DNA of 41,221 nt from contig JALOMO010000013.1 in NCBI GenBank assembly GCA_025455395.1, positions 1 through 41,221 on the forward strand, written 5' to 3'. The notes beneath the pieces are model-generated. The model searched no databases, was not told the origin of the DNA, and saw only the letters and a list, made by a program, of their open reading frames with translations. Position 1 is the first letter of the stretch, and every line of letters starts with the position of its first letter. Below are positions 1 through 9,371 of the stretch, in pieces. The DNA comes from Bacteroidales bacterium (GTDB lineage: Bacteria; Bacteroidota; Bacteroidia; Bacteroidales; VadinHA17). The translations under genes and the position numbers were made by a program.

Positions 1-2271
1 CTCTTTAACACAATCTTCTCAGAAGAGACAATGACCCAGACAGACTCAATTTGTGAAGGTGAAGTGCCTCCCGTACTGCCCGGCTCACTTGCTACAGGAG
101 GGTCAGGCTCATATACCTATCTCTGGCAGAAGAGTTATAACCAGTCGGTATGGATTAACATTCCGTCAAGCAACACACCCAGCCTGACACCGGTAGTTCC
201 TGAGTCAGCGACTTTATGGTTCCGCAGAATAGTTGATGACGGTGCCGGCATAAACGATATCAGCAAATCTGTACAGATAATAGTACACCCTTTGATAACA
301 GGTAACATTGTCGGGTCCGATACCACTATATGTTTCGGCCAGAACCCTGAAGAGCTTTACCCGCTTAACACAGGACCAGGTGGAGGCACAGGAATATACT
401 ATCACAAATGGTTGCAGAGCCCAGATGATAACCTATGGGGTGATGCTACAGGTGTCACAACGAACCCACGATATGATCCACCTGTGCTTACCTCTTCAAC
501 CTGGTACAGTCGTGTTGTTAATTCGGGAGCCTGCTCTGACACTACTTCTTCAGTGGCAGTCATTGTGCTTCCCTCTATTACAGGCAATAATATTGCAGCT
601 GATCAGGTCATATGCCAGGGCATGACATTCAGTAACCTTACCGGGAGTACGCCGGGAGGAGGGGCATCTCCAACATACACCTATTTATGGAAAAGCAGTC
701 CCGACAATGCAAACTGGGGTCCTGCCGCCGGGTTGAACAATACCATCGGATACGACCCGGTGGATGACTCACCGGGTACGACCTATTACAAGAGAATCGT
801 CTACAGTGGCCTCAATTTAACTTGCCAGGATACAAGCGCTTCGGTTCAGCTACTGTCTCATCCTTCTATCGCAAACAATACAATCGCTGCTGCTCAGACA
901 ATTTGTCAGGGTTCAGTGCCTGCAACACTGACCGGTACCGCTCCGACGGGTGGATCGGGAAGTTATTTATATCAGTGGTTGAATAGTACAAATGGTATCG
1001 ACTTCGTTACAATATCAGGTGCCGTTGCTGCTACCCTGCCTGGAGTGACACTCAATTCCAGCACCTGGTACAGGAGAGTCGTAAACTCTTCTGTCTGCAC
1101 CAATCAGGGTAATGATATAAAGATTACAGTTGATCCGGCAATAACAGGATTCGATATTGTTCTCGGGGCACCGGCACATGATACAATATGTACATCGCAG
1201 ACCCCATCCATACTCCAGGGATCACCTGGCGGAGGCCTCGGTGCAGGAACATATACGTATGTATGGGCATCATCAACGGATAATGTGACCTATACACCTC
1301 TTACGGCAACAACACAGACCTATCAGTCAGCTCCCTTGACCACCTCAACGTGGTTCAGGAGAACAGTCAGTTCGGGTGCCTGTTCAGTACCCTCTACTCT
1401 GAAGGTTACTGTGCTTCCTCAGATCACCGGAAATACGATTACAGGCGACCAGATAAAATGTAATACTGTTTTGCCTTCAGCTCTTGCTGGAAGCGTCCCC
1501 GGAGGAGGGGATGGGAGGTACAGGTATCTTTGGGAGGAGAAATCACCCTCTGGATCAGTCTGGGCTGGTGCCTCTGGAATAAACAATACTGCCGGCTACC
1601 AGCCACCTCTTCTTTCGGCTACTACCCAGTACAGAAGAACTGTCTTATCGGGTGAAGCCGATTGCTGTCTCTCTGTATCACCGATTGCGACGGTGACAAT
1701 AGACCTGATGCCTGAAGACATTACTGCCGGCCCCGACCGCGAACTGCATCCGTACCAGTTTGCTGAAAATCTCGAAGCCAGCTTTGACGGAGCAGCAACG
1801 AGCATGCGATGGAGTGTAGTTGACAGTGACGGAGATCCGGTATTTAGTGATGCTGATGACAGGATTTCTGTTGTCAGAAAGCTTGGGTTCGGAGAAAACG
1901 TCCTCAGGTTCAGTGTCGAAAACGGAGTTTGCGTGGCTGACCCTGTTGACGTGGTGCTCACTGTGCCCAACCTGACCATTCCTGAAGGAGTGACACCCAA
2001 CAATGACGGCATTAATGATTACTTTGTTGTTGAAGGTCTTGAGTATACCTTCAATGAACTTGTTATAATAAATACCGGCGGTGCCGTCATCTACAGAAAG
2101 AAAAACTATGGTACAGAGGTGCCTTTAGACCCGTGGAACGGCCTTGACAACTACGGTGACCCGGTCCCTGAAGGTACCTATTATTTCCTTCTGACTATCA
2201 CAGGTGCAACAGATATGGCTGTTCCTGAATATGAAGCGAATATCAGTGGTTATATAATTCTGAGAAGATGA
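1..2271 (+). CDS. Ig-like-repeat surface protein with type B T9SS sorting domain, 5' partial
   Basis: The frame is open from base 1, ten codons before the first ATG (31), so the N terminus and any signal peptide lie outside the window. The visible 750 or so residues hold about six related modules of 85-100 residues. Each starts near a Cys in a motif like TICQGSVPATL, runs through a Gly-rich turn and a Y-x-W strand, and ends with a WYRRVVxSGxC-like stretch followed by VxPxITGN; these look like PKD/Ig-type adhesin repeats. The last 90 residues (IPEGVTPNNDGINDYFVVEG to GYIILRR) match the gliding-motility-associated CHU_C domain, the type B signal for type IX secretion. The stop overlaps the start of the next gene, a PorP/SprF protein, which fits the known pairing of SprB-like cargo with a SprF-like partner. 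Role inferred: cell-surface adhesin or filament. Confidence 0.88.
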   Translation, partial: LFNTIFSEETMTQTDSICEGEVPPVLPGSLATGGSGSYTYLWQKSYNQSVWINIPSSNTPSLTPVVPESATLWFRRIVDDGAGINDISKSVQIIVHPLITGNIVGSDTTICFGQNPEELYPLNTGPGGGTGIYYHKWLQSPDDNLWGDATGVTTNPRYDPPVLTSSTWYSRVVNSGACSDTTSSVAVIVLPSITGNNIAADQVICQGMTFSNLTGSTPGGGASPTYTYLWKSSPDNANWGPAAGLNNTIGYDPVDDSPGTTYYKRIVYSGLNLTCQDTSASVQLLSHPSIANNTIAAAQTICQGSVPATLTGTAPTGGSGSYLYQWLNSTNGIDFVTISGAVAATLPGVTLNSSTWYRRVVNSSVCTNQGNDIKITVDPAITGFDIVLGAPAHDTICTSQTPSILQGSPGGGLGAGTYTYVWASSTDNVTYTPLTATTQTYQSAPLTTSTWFRRTVSSGACSVPSTLKVTVLPQITGNTITGDQIKCNTVLPSALAGSVPGGGDGRYRYLWEEKSPSGSVWAGASGINNTAGYQPPLLSATTQYRRTVLSGEADCCLSVSPIATVTIDLMPEDITAGPDRELHPYQFAENLEASFDGAATSMRWSVVDSDGDPVFSDADDRISVVRKLGFGENVLRFSVENGVCVADPVDVVLTVPNLTIPEGVTPNNDGINDYFVVEGLEYTFNELVIINTGGAVIYRKKNYGTEVPLDPWNGLDNYGDPVPEGTYYFLLTITGATDMAVPEYEANISGYIILRR

Positions 2272-3197
2272 AGCAAAGAACTACTATCATTCTGGCCTTT
2301 GCTCTCGTGCTTCAGTCTGTTGTCTCTGCACAGCAGGCACCTATTACTAGCCAGTATCTCACCAACGGGCTGGTGATCAATCCATCATATGCAGGCACCA
2401 GGGGGGCTCTAAGTGCCAACCTCTCTTACCGCAAGCAGTGGGCGAGGATAGTCGGCGCACCACAGTTCCAGAATATATCTCTTCACAGCCCCATAAACCA
2501 GAAGGAGAAGGTGGCCCTTGGAATTTCAGCTGATTATGTCACTTTTGGTGTTACAAAAGATGTGGGCATCTATGGATATTATGCCTACAGCGTTCGCCTT
2601 AGCAAGGGAAGACTCTCGATGGGACTGAGGGGAGGAGTTGATTTATCGAGCACAAATTACAACAACCTGAAGTTTCCTGACGGCACTCCTCCTGACCCCC
2701 TGCTTACAGGTAATGTCAGGTACACAATGCCAAATGTTGGTGCAGGAGTTTATTACTATACCGACAGATTCTTTGCAGGGCTCTCCGTGCCCTCGATATT
2801 CAAATACCAGAGCGATGAGGAAGATCAGTTCACCGTCTCCCGCAATTATGACATGTTCACGACCTACTTCTCAACCGGAGTGCTGATAAGGTTTACAGAC
2901 GGTTTCAAGCTCAAGCCGTCCACCCTCATCAGGTATTCAATGGCTGAACCCCTTGAAGTGGATATTAACGCCAACCTGATCTTTGCCGATATCCTGTGGA
3001 TAGGCGGATCATACAGGATTGCAGAACAGGCTGCTGTGGCCCTGCTTGATATTCAGGTAACCCCGCAGCTTAAGCTGGGGTATTCATTCGACTACCAGCT
3101 CGGTCATCTGAACAAGTATACCAACGGAACACATGAGGTGACACTCCGGTATGAGTTTGAGTTCTCTGTAACCGCGACTTCACCACGATATTTCTGA
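2268..3197 (+). CDS. PorP/SprF family type IX secretion membrane protein
   Basis: This 309-residue protein has a signal peptide (residues 1-22, ending SAQQ). The PorP/SprF family pattern follows: an early PITSQYLTNGLVINPSYAG segment, repeated amphipathic strands (ALSANLSYRKQW, LGISADYVTFG, PNVGAGVYYYTDRFFAGLSV) and a C terminus rich in aromatic beta strands, consistent with an outer-membrane barrel. Family members support secretion or surface attachment of type B T9SS cargo. The ATG overlaps the upstream adhesin stop in an ATGA arrangement, and its own stop overlaps the next start (TGATG), so translation is probably coupled. Length is normal for the family. Several PorP paralogues usually exist per genome, so I do not assign it to the core machinery; partner of the upstream protein is the likeliest role. 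Confidence 0.9.
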   Translation: MKQRTTIILAFALVLQSVVSAQQAPITSQYLTNGLVINPSYAGTRGALSANLSYRKQWARIVGAPQFQNISLHSPINQKEKVALGISADYVTFGVTKDVGIYGYYAYSVRLSKGRLSMGLRGGVDLSSTNYNNLKFPDGTPPDPLLTGNVRYTMPNVGAGVYYYTDRFFAGLSVPSIFKYQSDEEDQFTVSRNYDMFTTYFSTGVLIRFTDGFKLKPSTLIRYSMAEPLEVDINANLIFADILWIGGSYRIAEQAAVALLDIQVTPQLKLGYSFDYQLGHLNKYTNGTHEVTLRYEFEFSVTATSPRYF

Positions 3198-4645
3198 TGA
3201 TGAGGAGATACTTCATTTACATATCAGCTTTAATATTTATCATGTCAGCTTATACCACCAGGCTGAAGGGGCAGGCAAAGGGCACGTTTGAGGTGCAGCA
3301 TGTCTCTGTTCTCTCATCAGGATCTGATGATATAGCTCCCATCATAACAGATGACGGGATAATCTTCTGCTCAAACAGAAAGACCAATCCGTTCATGACA
3401 AAAAAGAACACTGAAGGTGTGAGGCTTTATGATCTCTATTTTGCCCCTTTCAATTCTGACGGAGAGCCGTCAAAGCCATCGCGACTGGCTGCTAACCTCG
3501 GGAAGGACTCAAATATAGGACCAGCATCAATAAGCCCTGACGGAAAGACCCTCTATTTTACAAAGAACCTGGTGCCGGGTAAGAATCTGAAGAAGAGAGA
3601 CACCAACAAGCTCGGTATATTCACTGCAAAGCGAAATGGCTCGCAATGGACAGATATAACCTCTTTTGAGTATAATGACCCGGCATTTAACCTTTCATAT
3701 CCTTTCATTTCGGCTGATGGCAGATTCTTGTTTTTCTGTTCTGATATGCCAGGCGGTTCGGGCAGCTATGATATTTACATGTGTGAGAAAATTGAGGACA
3801 GATGGAGCATACCAGTAAACCTCGGCAGTGACGTAAATTCGTCACAGGCTGAGATACACCCGTTCCTTCACAGTTCCGGGAGGCTTTACTTCGCATCTGA
3901 CCGCCCCGGCGGAATGGGGGGGCTTGATATTATGTTCTCAACCCTTTCTTTTGGCAAATGGTCTAAGCCTGTAAGGCTTGATGATCCAATAAACTCAGAG
4001 GATGATGACTTTGCGTTCTATGCGGCACCGGAAGGGTTTGAGGGATTTTTCTCTTCAAACCGTCGTAAATACAATGATGATATTTTCCGGTTCGCATCAA
4101 CAATCATACGATGGTCTCTATGTGATACCCTTCAGGTTAACAGCTACTGTTATGAATTTGTTGATGAAAAGGCACTTCTCCTTGATACTCTTGATATGAA
4201 ATCAAGATGGGAATGGAACTTTGGCGACGGAGGCAGGGCAGAGGGCATCATCGCAGAACATTGTTATTCCGGCCCCGGAGTTTATGATGTAAGTCTTGAT
4301 ATCGTCAATCTCGTGACAGGCCGTGTTGAGAAGCGTCAGGCTTCATACGAGCTTGAAATACTCGATATTGAACAACCTGTCATCGCAGCGCCTGACACAG
4401 TGGCTGCCGGAGTAACAATATTGCTTAACGCCACCAAGACATATCTGCCAGGCATGAAAATTGCCAGATACTACTGGAACTTCGGCGATGACACTGTCTC
4501 GGAAGGGATTGAGGTATCAAAATCTTTTCAGCTTCCGGGAAGGTATAATATTCAGCTAATTGTGACCTCCGAACGTGATGCTGCAGGTGTTGTACGTGAG
4601 GTTTGCGTGTGCAGGGACATTGAAATAACCAGGAATGGAAATTGA
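3197..4645 (+). CDS. Secreted PD40 beta-propeller protein with two PKD domains
   Basis: The 482-residue product begins with a signal peptide (about residues 1-26, ending LKGQA). Residues 40-300 carry PD40/WD40-like propeller repeats, for example PFISADGRFLFFCSDMPGGS and YFASDRPGGMGGLDIMFS. Two PKD-type domains follow, marked by WNFGDGG (about residue 340) and YYWNFGDDT (about residue 425), each ending in a GxYxVxL-like strand. It ends in a short CVCRDIEITRNGN tail. Related periplasmic T9SS proteins such as PorE combine PD40 with a C-terminal OmpA domain; none is visible here, so peptidoglycan anchoring is not supported. It overlaps porP by one base and is followed 18 bases later by an unrecognised secreted protein. 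Inferred role: periplasmic or surface accessory to the adhesin-PorP pair. Confidence 0.82.
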   Translation: MMRRYFIYISALIFIMSAYTTRLKGQAKGTFEVQHVSVLSSGSDDIAPIITDDGIIFCSNRKTNPFMTKKNTEGVRLYDLYFAPFNSDGEPSKPSRLAANLGKDSNIGPASISPDGKTLYFTKNLVPGKNLKKRDTNKLGIFTAKRNGSQWTDITSFEYNDPAFNLSYPFISADGRFLFFCSDMPGGSGSYDIYMCEKIEDRWSIPVNLGSDVNSSQAEIHPFLHSSGRLYFASDRPGGMGGLDIMFSTLSFGKWSKPVRLDDPINSEDDDFAFYAAPEGFEGFFSSNRRKYNDDIFRFASTIIRWSLCDTLQVNSYCYEFVDEKALLLDTLDMKSRWEWNFGDGGRAEGIIAEHCYSGPGVYDVSLDIVNLVTGRVEKRQASYELEILDIEQPVIAAPDTVAAGVTILLNATKTYLPGMKIARYYWNFGDDTVSEGIEVSKSFQLPGRYNIQLIVTSERDAAGVVREVCVCRDIEITRNGN

Positions 4646-4663
4646 TTACTTTTACCATTGAAG

Positions 4664-5650
4664 ATGACAGATACCCGGTATATACAGATATTCATCGTTT
4701 TGCTTCTCACCGCCCTGCCCGGCAGGATGTCAGGTCAGGCAGTGCCGGGGCCTGATGAAAATATCCCCTACCTGATCACTTTCGGACCTGAAGCAAGTAC
4801 CTCATGGGGCGATGATGACTTCTCGCAGACATTCTTCTTTACTATCCCGGTCGATTACAAGGATCCCTTCTATATCAGAATCTATGACCCTGATATCGGT
4901 GGCAAGACAGATGAACTCAACAACTTCTGGAACACACGTATGGTCTATTCGGTCTATGGAGGAAAGGGTTGTTACACCCATCCTGATGCCAAGGGAATAA
5001 CCCCTGCCAATAACTATAAGAGCGGCACATTGCTGGCTACCAGGACTTTCGGCATGGACAACAAGCTGGATGAAAAGTGGTTCACCTTTGGTCCGTTCAA
5101 CCCGGCTGACGGAGAGTATTATCAGAAGTTTTCAAGTAACGTGTTTAAAATTATCTGTGACGGTATTTCCGGAGATGACGGCAACCTTTACAGGTACTTC
5201 CTCTCGCGAAGGTCAGATGAAAATGTCCCCATCCAGGGGGCAAATGCCTTCACTTATGAGTATACCTTCAGGATGTGGAACAATAATGACACCTCATTCG
5301 TATCACATATCTACCCGTTTATCGACAGCGGGTGCGTCTATATAAAGCAGAAAAACTTTGACTGGGATGACGACGGCGACTTCATTATTGTATCTGTCGA
5401 GAGGAAGGGGCAGGATATGCCGCTTTCAAGTGAAGATGACTGGGTTGAGGATCGTATGCCTATCCTTGGGGCAGAAATAGGAAAGTCTCTCGATTTCCGC
5501 TTTTACAAGAGACGGGGTGAGCTGGTAAAAAATAATAATGTAGTCATCTCTGTTGAAAACCAGTACGGCGAGAATCTGCAGTTCTTCAGCGCACCCATCG
5601 GGGGTGTCCCTGTCTATAAGCCCCGCCTTAAGGTCACCCCTAAGAAATGA
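4664..5650 (+). CDS. Secreted protein of unknown function in the T9SS cluster
   Basis: I do not recognise this 328-residue protein. I chose the ATG at 4664, which gives an N terminus of MTDTRYIQIFIVLLLTALPG, a good signal peptide ending near MSGQA. A TTG two codons upstream (4658) is possible. The mature part is rich in aromatic residues, Asp and Gly with alternating hydrophobic residues, suggesting an all-beta fold. Notable segments are FGPEASTSWGDDDFSQTFFF, IYDPDIGGKTDELN and FDWDDDGDFIIVSV; the last acidic stretch resembles a calcium-binding loop. No transmembrane segment follows the signal peptide. It sits between the PD40/PKD gene and the SpoIIE sensor, and its TGA overlaps the sensor ATG (ATGA), so it belongs to the operon. 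Function unknown; envelope location is likely. Confidence 0.75.
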   Translation: MTDTRYIQIFIVLLLTALPGRMSGQAVPGPDENIPYLITFGPEASTSWGDDDFSQTFFFTIPVDYKDPFYIRIYDPDIGGKTDELNNFWNTRMVYSVYGGKGCYTHPDAKGITPANNYKSGTLLATRTFGMDNKLDEKWFTFGPFNPADGEYYQKFSSNVFKIICDGISGDDGNLYRYFLSRRSDENVPIQGANAFTYEYTFRMWNNNDTSFVSHIYPFIDSGCVYIKQKNFDWDDDGDFIIVSVERKGQDMPLSSEDDWVEDRMPILGAEIGKSLDFRFYKRRGELVKNNNVVISVENQYGENLQFFSAPIGGVPVYKPRLKVTPKK

Positions 5651-8600
5651 GAATGATCAGAAAAAGTATCTTGATTTCAGCACTCTGTTCGATTATGATA
5701 CAGGTGCTGACCACATCTCAGACCAGCGCGCAGACATACAGTTACAGGATTTATGATTCCAATACCGGCTTGCCCGGAAGTTATCTGAGCGTTCTTGAAC
5801 AGGACAGACACGGTTTCCTCTGGATGGGGCTTGAGACAGGTCTCTTCAGGTATGACGGGTTTGAGTTTCACCCTGTGGAAATACCAGACACAATTGCATC
5901 AGGATATCCGAATGCCCTGTTCTGCGACAGCAAAGGCACAATGTGGATAGGACTTACTGACGGTTCGCTTTATACCTGGACTCCGGGAGGTACTGTGGAG
6001 AGAGTTGCAGGGCTGGAGGCCGACAGAATAAACCGTATTATCGCTGGGCCTGACGGACGAATATGGATAGTGTCACAGGCCCAGGGTATTTATGTCACAG
6101 ATGCCGGGGCTGAAGGTGACCTGAATAAAATTTCAACACCTGAGGGCCTGGTTATTTTTGATATTTCCTTTACCGGCAACGACTCACTTCTGGTTGCTAC
6201 CCAGGACAATCTTTATATTGCTGTAATAACGGGCAGCGAAGCAATTATCACACACACCTTTCCTGAGCTTGAGTATACATGGATTCAGACAATAAGAAAA
6301 GTAACAGATGATTTCTGGGTGGCAGGTACTGACGGTGCTGGCCTTTACGCGATAACACATCAAGGCGGAAAACTCAGCGCGGCACAGGTCAATCACCCTG
6401 CCCTCGAGAGTCTTCGTATACCATCACTGGTGACTGGCCCCGGGCTCTATGTCATTGCTGCTACAAGAGAGTCAGGTGTCCTGAAGATTGAGTTTTCCGA
6501 AGATTTTTCGTCTGTTGTTGCTGTCGGTTCTTATGATGCCGGATCAGGCCTTCCTGACAACGATGTAAGGACTATTTTCCGCGATCGCGAAGAGAATCTT
6601 TGGATCGGACTCTTTAGCCGCGGCCTCGCTGCCGTGACTACCAATGCATTTTCATTTTACAAACCCCCATTACAAAAAGAGATAAACTTCATAGGCGAAT
6701 CACAGGGCAGAGTGATAATGGGGACCAGGAACGGGCTGTTTGACTTTGACCCTTTAACAGGGACCTTCGGAAATTTCATGGAACTGAACAGGAAGACAGG
6801 AGGGTCAGGGATAGTCTCATGGTATTGTGACAAGAACGGAAATATCTGGATTGGGACGGTCAGCGAAGGTCTATGGCTTATGAACAGCACCGGAGATGTC
6901 AGACAGTTTTATCTGTCTATGAATCCCGGACAGAACCATATCAACTCAACTGCAATTGATAATGAGAATATATGGCTCGCAACCCTTAATGGTGTAGTAC
7001 TGCTTGACAAAGCTTCAGGGAGCCAGAGAGCGGTTTATACAACCAGGGAGATGCTTCCTCACAATAACGTTTCACAGGTGGTGGTGACCCGCGATGGTGA
7101 AGTACTCGTAGCAACGGAAACTGATATGCTCTGCTACATTCATGTAACAGGAGGAGTGAGAACCGAAGGCATGATAATGGAGGGAGCCATGCGCAACAGG
7201 ATACAAAGCATATCATATATGCCTGACGGTACAGTTTGCACAGGCACACTGGGTAATGGTATATTCCTTTTTACCGGCGATACTCTGCTTAACTATACAA
7301 ATGTTGACGGACTGCTGTCAAATTATTGTTACAGCACACTTATTGCCTCTGACGGAAGGATATGGACAGGTCATGAGAAAGGGTTCTCTATCATTAACCC
7401 TGCAGCCGGAGCTGTAAGAGCATTCGGGAGGGACTTTGGTGTGACGGGTGATTGTCTGCCGGCTGCGTTGGCAGAAACATCTGACGGTAATATTTATGTT
7501 GGCACAACTGACGGAGCAGTGGTCTTCAATCCGGTGATGGAACAGAAGATATCTGCACCCCCCCAGGCCGGAATAGTATCGGTGGTTATTAATAATCAAG
7601 AATATCCTTATCGTCCATCATACAATCTGCCTTACAGGTCTTCATATACTGTGGAGGTCAATTATGCCGGGATATCGCTTCGTGACCCTCTGAATGTGGT
7701 CTTCAAAACTAAACTTGAGAATTTTGATGACGATTGGACAGAGCCTACCTCTGACAGATCAGTGACATACAGGTTGAATGACGGGCATTACAGGTTCGTG
7801 GTCGAGGCTTCAGCACGCGATAATGCAGATGCGATATCGTCTGCAGCCTTTGAACTTGTCATCCAGAAGCCATTTACCCGAAGCTGGTGGTTCATAGTAT
7901 TGGTAATCGGATTTGCAGGAGTTGTAGTTTACGTAATAATACTTCTGCGCGAAAGAGCGCACCGGATACAAAGAGAATTCCTTGAATCGGAACTACGCAA
8001 AAGGACAGCAGAGGTATATGAACAGAAAGAGGAGCTGGCCCAGAAAAACCTTGACATAACTGAGAGTATAAAGTATGCCAAACGTATCCAAAGCAGCGTT
8101 CTGCCTGATACGGCAAGACTCGGTGCCGTCTTTAAAGATGCGTTTGTGTACTTCCTTCCAAGGGATATAGTGAGCGGTGACTTTTACTGGTTTGACTGGA
8201 TAGATAAGGACCGGTTCATTATTGTCTGCGCTGACTCTACCGGTCACGGTGTCCCCGGAGCGTTCATGTCAATGATCGGAACAGCCCTTCTCCAGGACAT
8301 AGTTACAGTGAAGAAGATCACAAAGCCCTCGCAGATACTTCATGAACTTGACCGGCAGATATTCTCGACGCTGAACCAGAACCAGGAACTTGAATCATCA
8401 AATGACGGTATGGATATTGTCGTTTGTGAATTCAATATAAAGACAAGGCATTTGGTATTTGCCTCCGCAATGAGACCTGTGATACTTATCATTGACGGCG
8501 AACAGCACTATGTAAGAGGCAACCGTTCTTCAGTTGGTGGTGAATCAGTTGTGGAAAAATTCTTTGATGACCAGGAATACCACCTCAGGGAAGGTGATAC

Positions 8601-8808
8601 GGTCTATCTTTTCACAGACGGGTATCCGGATCAGTTTGGCGGACACGGAAGCAAGAAGATGAAGATAAGCCGCTTAAGAATTTTGCTTGATGAAATAAAA
8701 GGGCTCCCGATGACTGAACAGGAAGAGAGAATAAGAGGTTATTTCTTTGAATGGAAGGGCGATAATGAACAGGTGGATGATGTCCTTCTCATGGGGTTGA
8801 AGTTCTGA
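5647..8808 (+). CDS. Reg_prop / Y_Y_Y / SpoIIE-type PP2C phosphatase sensor
   Basis: The 1053-residue protein has a signal peptide (residues 1-28, ending TSAQ). About 600 residues of two-component-regulator propeller repeats follow (GFLWMGLETGLFRYDGFEF, NLWIGLFSRGLAAV, GNIWIGTVSEGLWLMNS). Then come a Y_Y_Y domain (about 650-730), one transmembrane helix (about 745-766), a charged coiled coil (about 770-820) and a cytoplasmic SpoIIE/PP2C domain (about 830-1053). The phosphatase metal motifs are visible: SGDFYWFDW, DSTGHGVPGAFMS, FTDGYPDQFGG and terminal DDVLLMG. Most Reg_prop proteins end in a histidine kinase; here the output is a Ser/Thr phosphatase, so a partner-switch or protein-phosphorylation pathway is inferred. 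The start overlaps the previous stop (ATGA); an ATG two codons in (5653) is equally usable. The signal sensed is unknown. Confidence 0.9.
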   Translation: MRMIRKSILISALCSIMIQVLTTSQTSAQTYSYRIYDSNTGLPGSYLSVLEQDRHGFLWMGLETGLFRYDGFEFHPVEIPDTIASGYPNALFCDSKGTMWIGLTDGSLYTWTPGGTVERVAGLEADRINRIIAGPDGRIWIVSQAQGIYVTDAGAEGDLNKISTPEGLVIFDISFTGNDSLLVATQDNLYIAVITGSEAIITHTFPELEYTWIQTIRKVTDDFWVAGTDGAGLYAITHQGGKLSAAQVNHPALESLRIPSLVTGPGLYVIAATRESGVLKIEFSEDFSSVVAVGSYDAGSGLPDNDVRTIFRDREENLWIGLFSRGLAAVTTNAFSFYKPPLQKEINFIGESQGRVIMGTRNGLFDFDPLTGTFGNFMELNRKTGGSGIVSWYCDKNGNIWIGTVSEGLWLMNSTGDVRQFYLSMNPGQNHINSTAIDNENIWLATLNGVVLLDKASGSQRAVYTTREMLPHNNVSQVVVTRDGEVLVATETDMLCYIHVTGGVRTEGMIMEGAMRNRIQSISYMPDGTVCTGTLGNGIFLFTGDTLLNYTNVDGLLSNYCYSTLIASDGRIWTGHEKGFSIINPAAGAVRAFGRDFGVTGDCLPAALAETSDGNIYVGTTDGAVVFNPVMEQKISAPPQAGIVSVVINNQEYPYRPSYNLPYRSSYTVEVNYAGISLRDPLNVVFKTKLENFDDDWTEPTSDRSVTYRLNDGHYRFVVEASARDNADAISSAAFELVIQKPFTRSWWFIVLVIGFAGVVVYVIILLRERAHRIQREFLESELRKRTAEVYEQKEELAQKNLDITESIKYAKRIQSSVLPDTARLGAVFKDAFVYFLPRDIVSGDFYWFDWIDKDRFIIVCADSTGHGVPGAFMSMIGTALLQDIVTVKKITKPSQILHELDRQIFSTLNQNQELESSNDGMDIVVCEFNIKTRHLVFASAMRPVILIIDGEQHYVRGNRSSVGGESVVEKFFDDQEYHLREGDTVYLFTDGYPDQFGGHGSKKMKISRLRILLDEIKGLPMTEQEERIRGYFFEWKGDNEQVDDVLLMGLKF

Positions 8809-9327
8809 TCACCTGTTTCCGCAAGGACCTGATTCACCAAGGACTATCACACAAGTAGAATCAGTATTGCTCTCATTTCCGCTACGGTCCTTTACCCAGA
8901 AATCATAATAAAGGGTGTCAAGCGGATTGTACAGGAAATATATCATGCTGACATCAATGGTGCCTTTTAGTATCCTGTTCTGGCTCGGCACCACCATCTG
9001 AGGGATACGGTATTCTGACGGATATAGTGGATCGGAAGGACCGACCAGTTCAAATACACCACCTGTCTTGCGGTAAAGCTTAAGAAAGAGATTACTTTCT
9101 TCACTGCCGGGATTATCAGGTTGTGGCAGACCCAGGTCACCGTCACCATCCTCAAAATAGAAGGTAAGCTTTCCAACCCTGACAGGATTGCCAAGTATAT
9201 CCGTTGAGTCAGAAAGAGTAAATTCCCTGAAATCAACCATAGGTTCAGGAGGCAGATCCTCGATCTTTATGCATGATGCCAGGACAAAAATCAGAAGTGC
9301 CGGTAATATTTTATATGATCTTCCCAT
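8809..9327 (-). CDS. Putative lipoprotein, conserved Bacteroidota type
   Basis: The 172-residue product starts MGRSYKILPALLIFVLASCI, a lipoprotein signal with lipobox LASC. The ATG at 9327 was chosen because a GTG start at 9360 would put a polar stretch before the signal and lie almost at the expected transcription start. The mature part has beta-rich segments, an acidic YFEDGDGDLGLPQP loop that may bind calcium, and a C-terminal YYDFWVKDRSGNESN segment. I recognise the pattern from unnamed Bacteroidota lipoproteins but know no function. It lies 44 bases after der on the same strand with its own -7 box (9363-9370). It meets the SpoIIE gene tail-to-tail with no spacer and no visible terminator. 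Confidence 0.75.
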   Translation of the reverse strand: MGRSYKILPALLIFVLASCIKIEDLPPEPMVDFREFTLSDSTDILGNPVRVGKLTFYFEDGDGDLGLPQPDNPGSEESNLFLKLYRKTGGVFELVGPSDPLYPSEYRIPQMVVPSQNRILKGTIDVSMIYFLYNPLDTLYYDFWVKDRSGNESNTDSTCVIVLGESGPCGNR

Positions 9328-9362
9328 ACTAATAACTTCACTCTTACCTGCAAAAACCACAC

Positions 9363-9370
9363 CAAATTTA
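9363..9370 (-). promoter_or_regulatory. Predicted -7 box for the lipoprotein gene
   Basis: Read on the minus strand the bases are TAAATTTG, an exact match to the Bacteroidota -7 consensus TAnnTTTG. It lies about 36 bases before the ATG at 9327. I see no convincing -33 TTTG at the right distance, and it lies between der and the lipoprotein gene, so it may act as an internal operon promoter. Confidence 0.45.
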
Positions 9371-9371
9371 T

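Noticed and set aside
31-1700. Repeated DNA in the adhesin gene as a CRISPR-like array
   Set aside because: The periodicity is about 280 bases, diverged, and in frame, so it reflects protein modules.
9328-9360. GTG start at 9360 for the lipoprotein
   Set aside because: It would put 11 polar residues before a good lipoprotein signal and almost coincide with the predicted transcription start.
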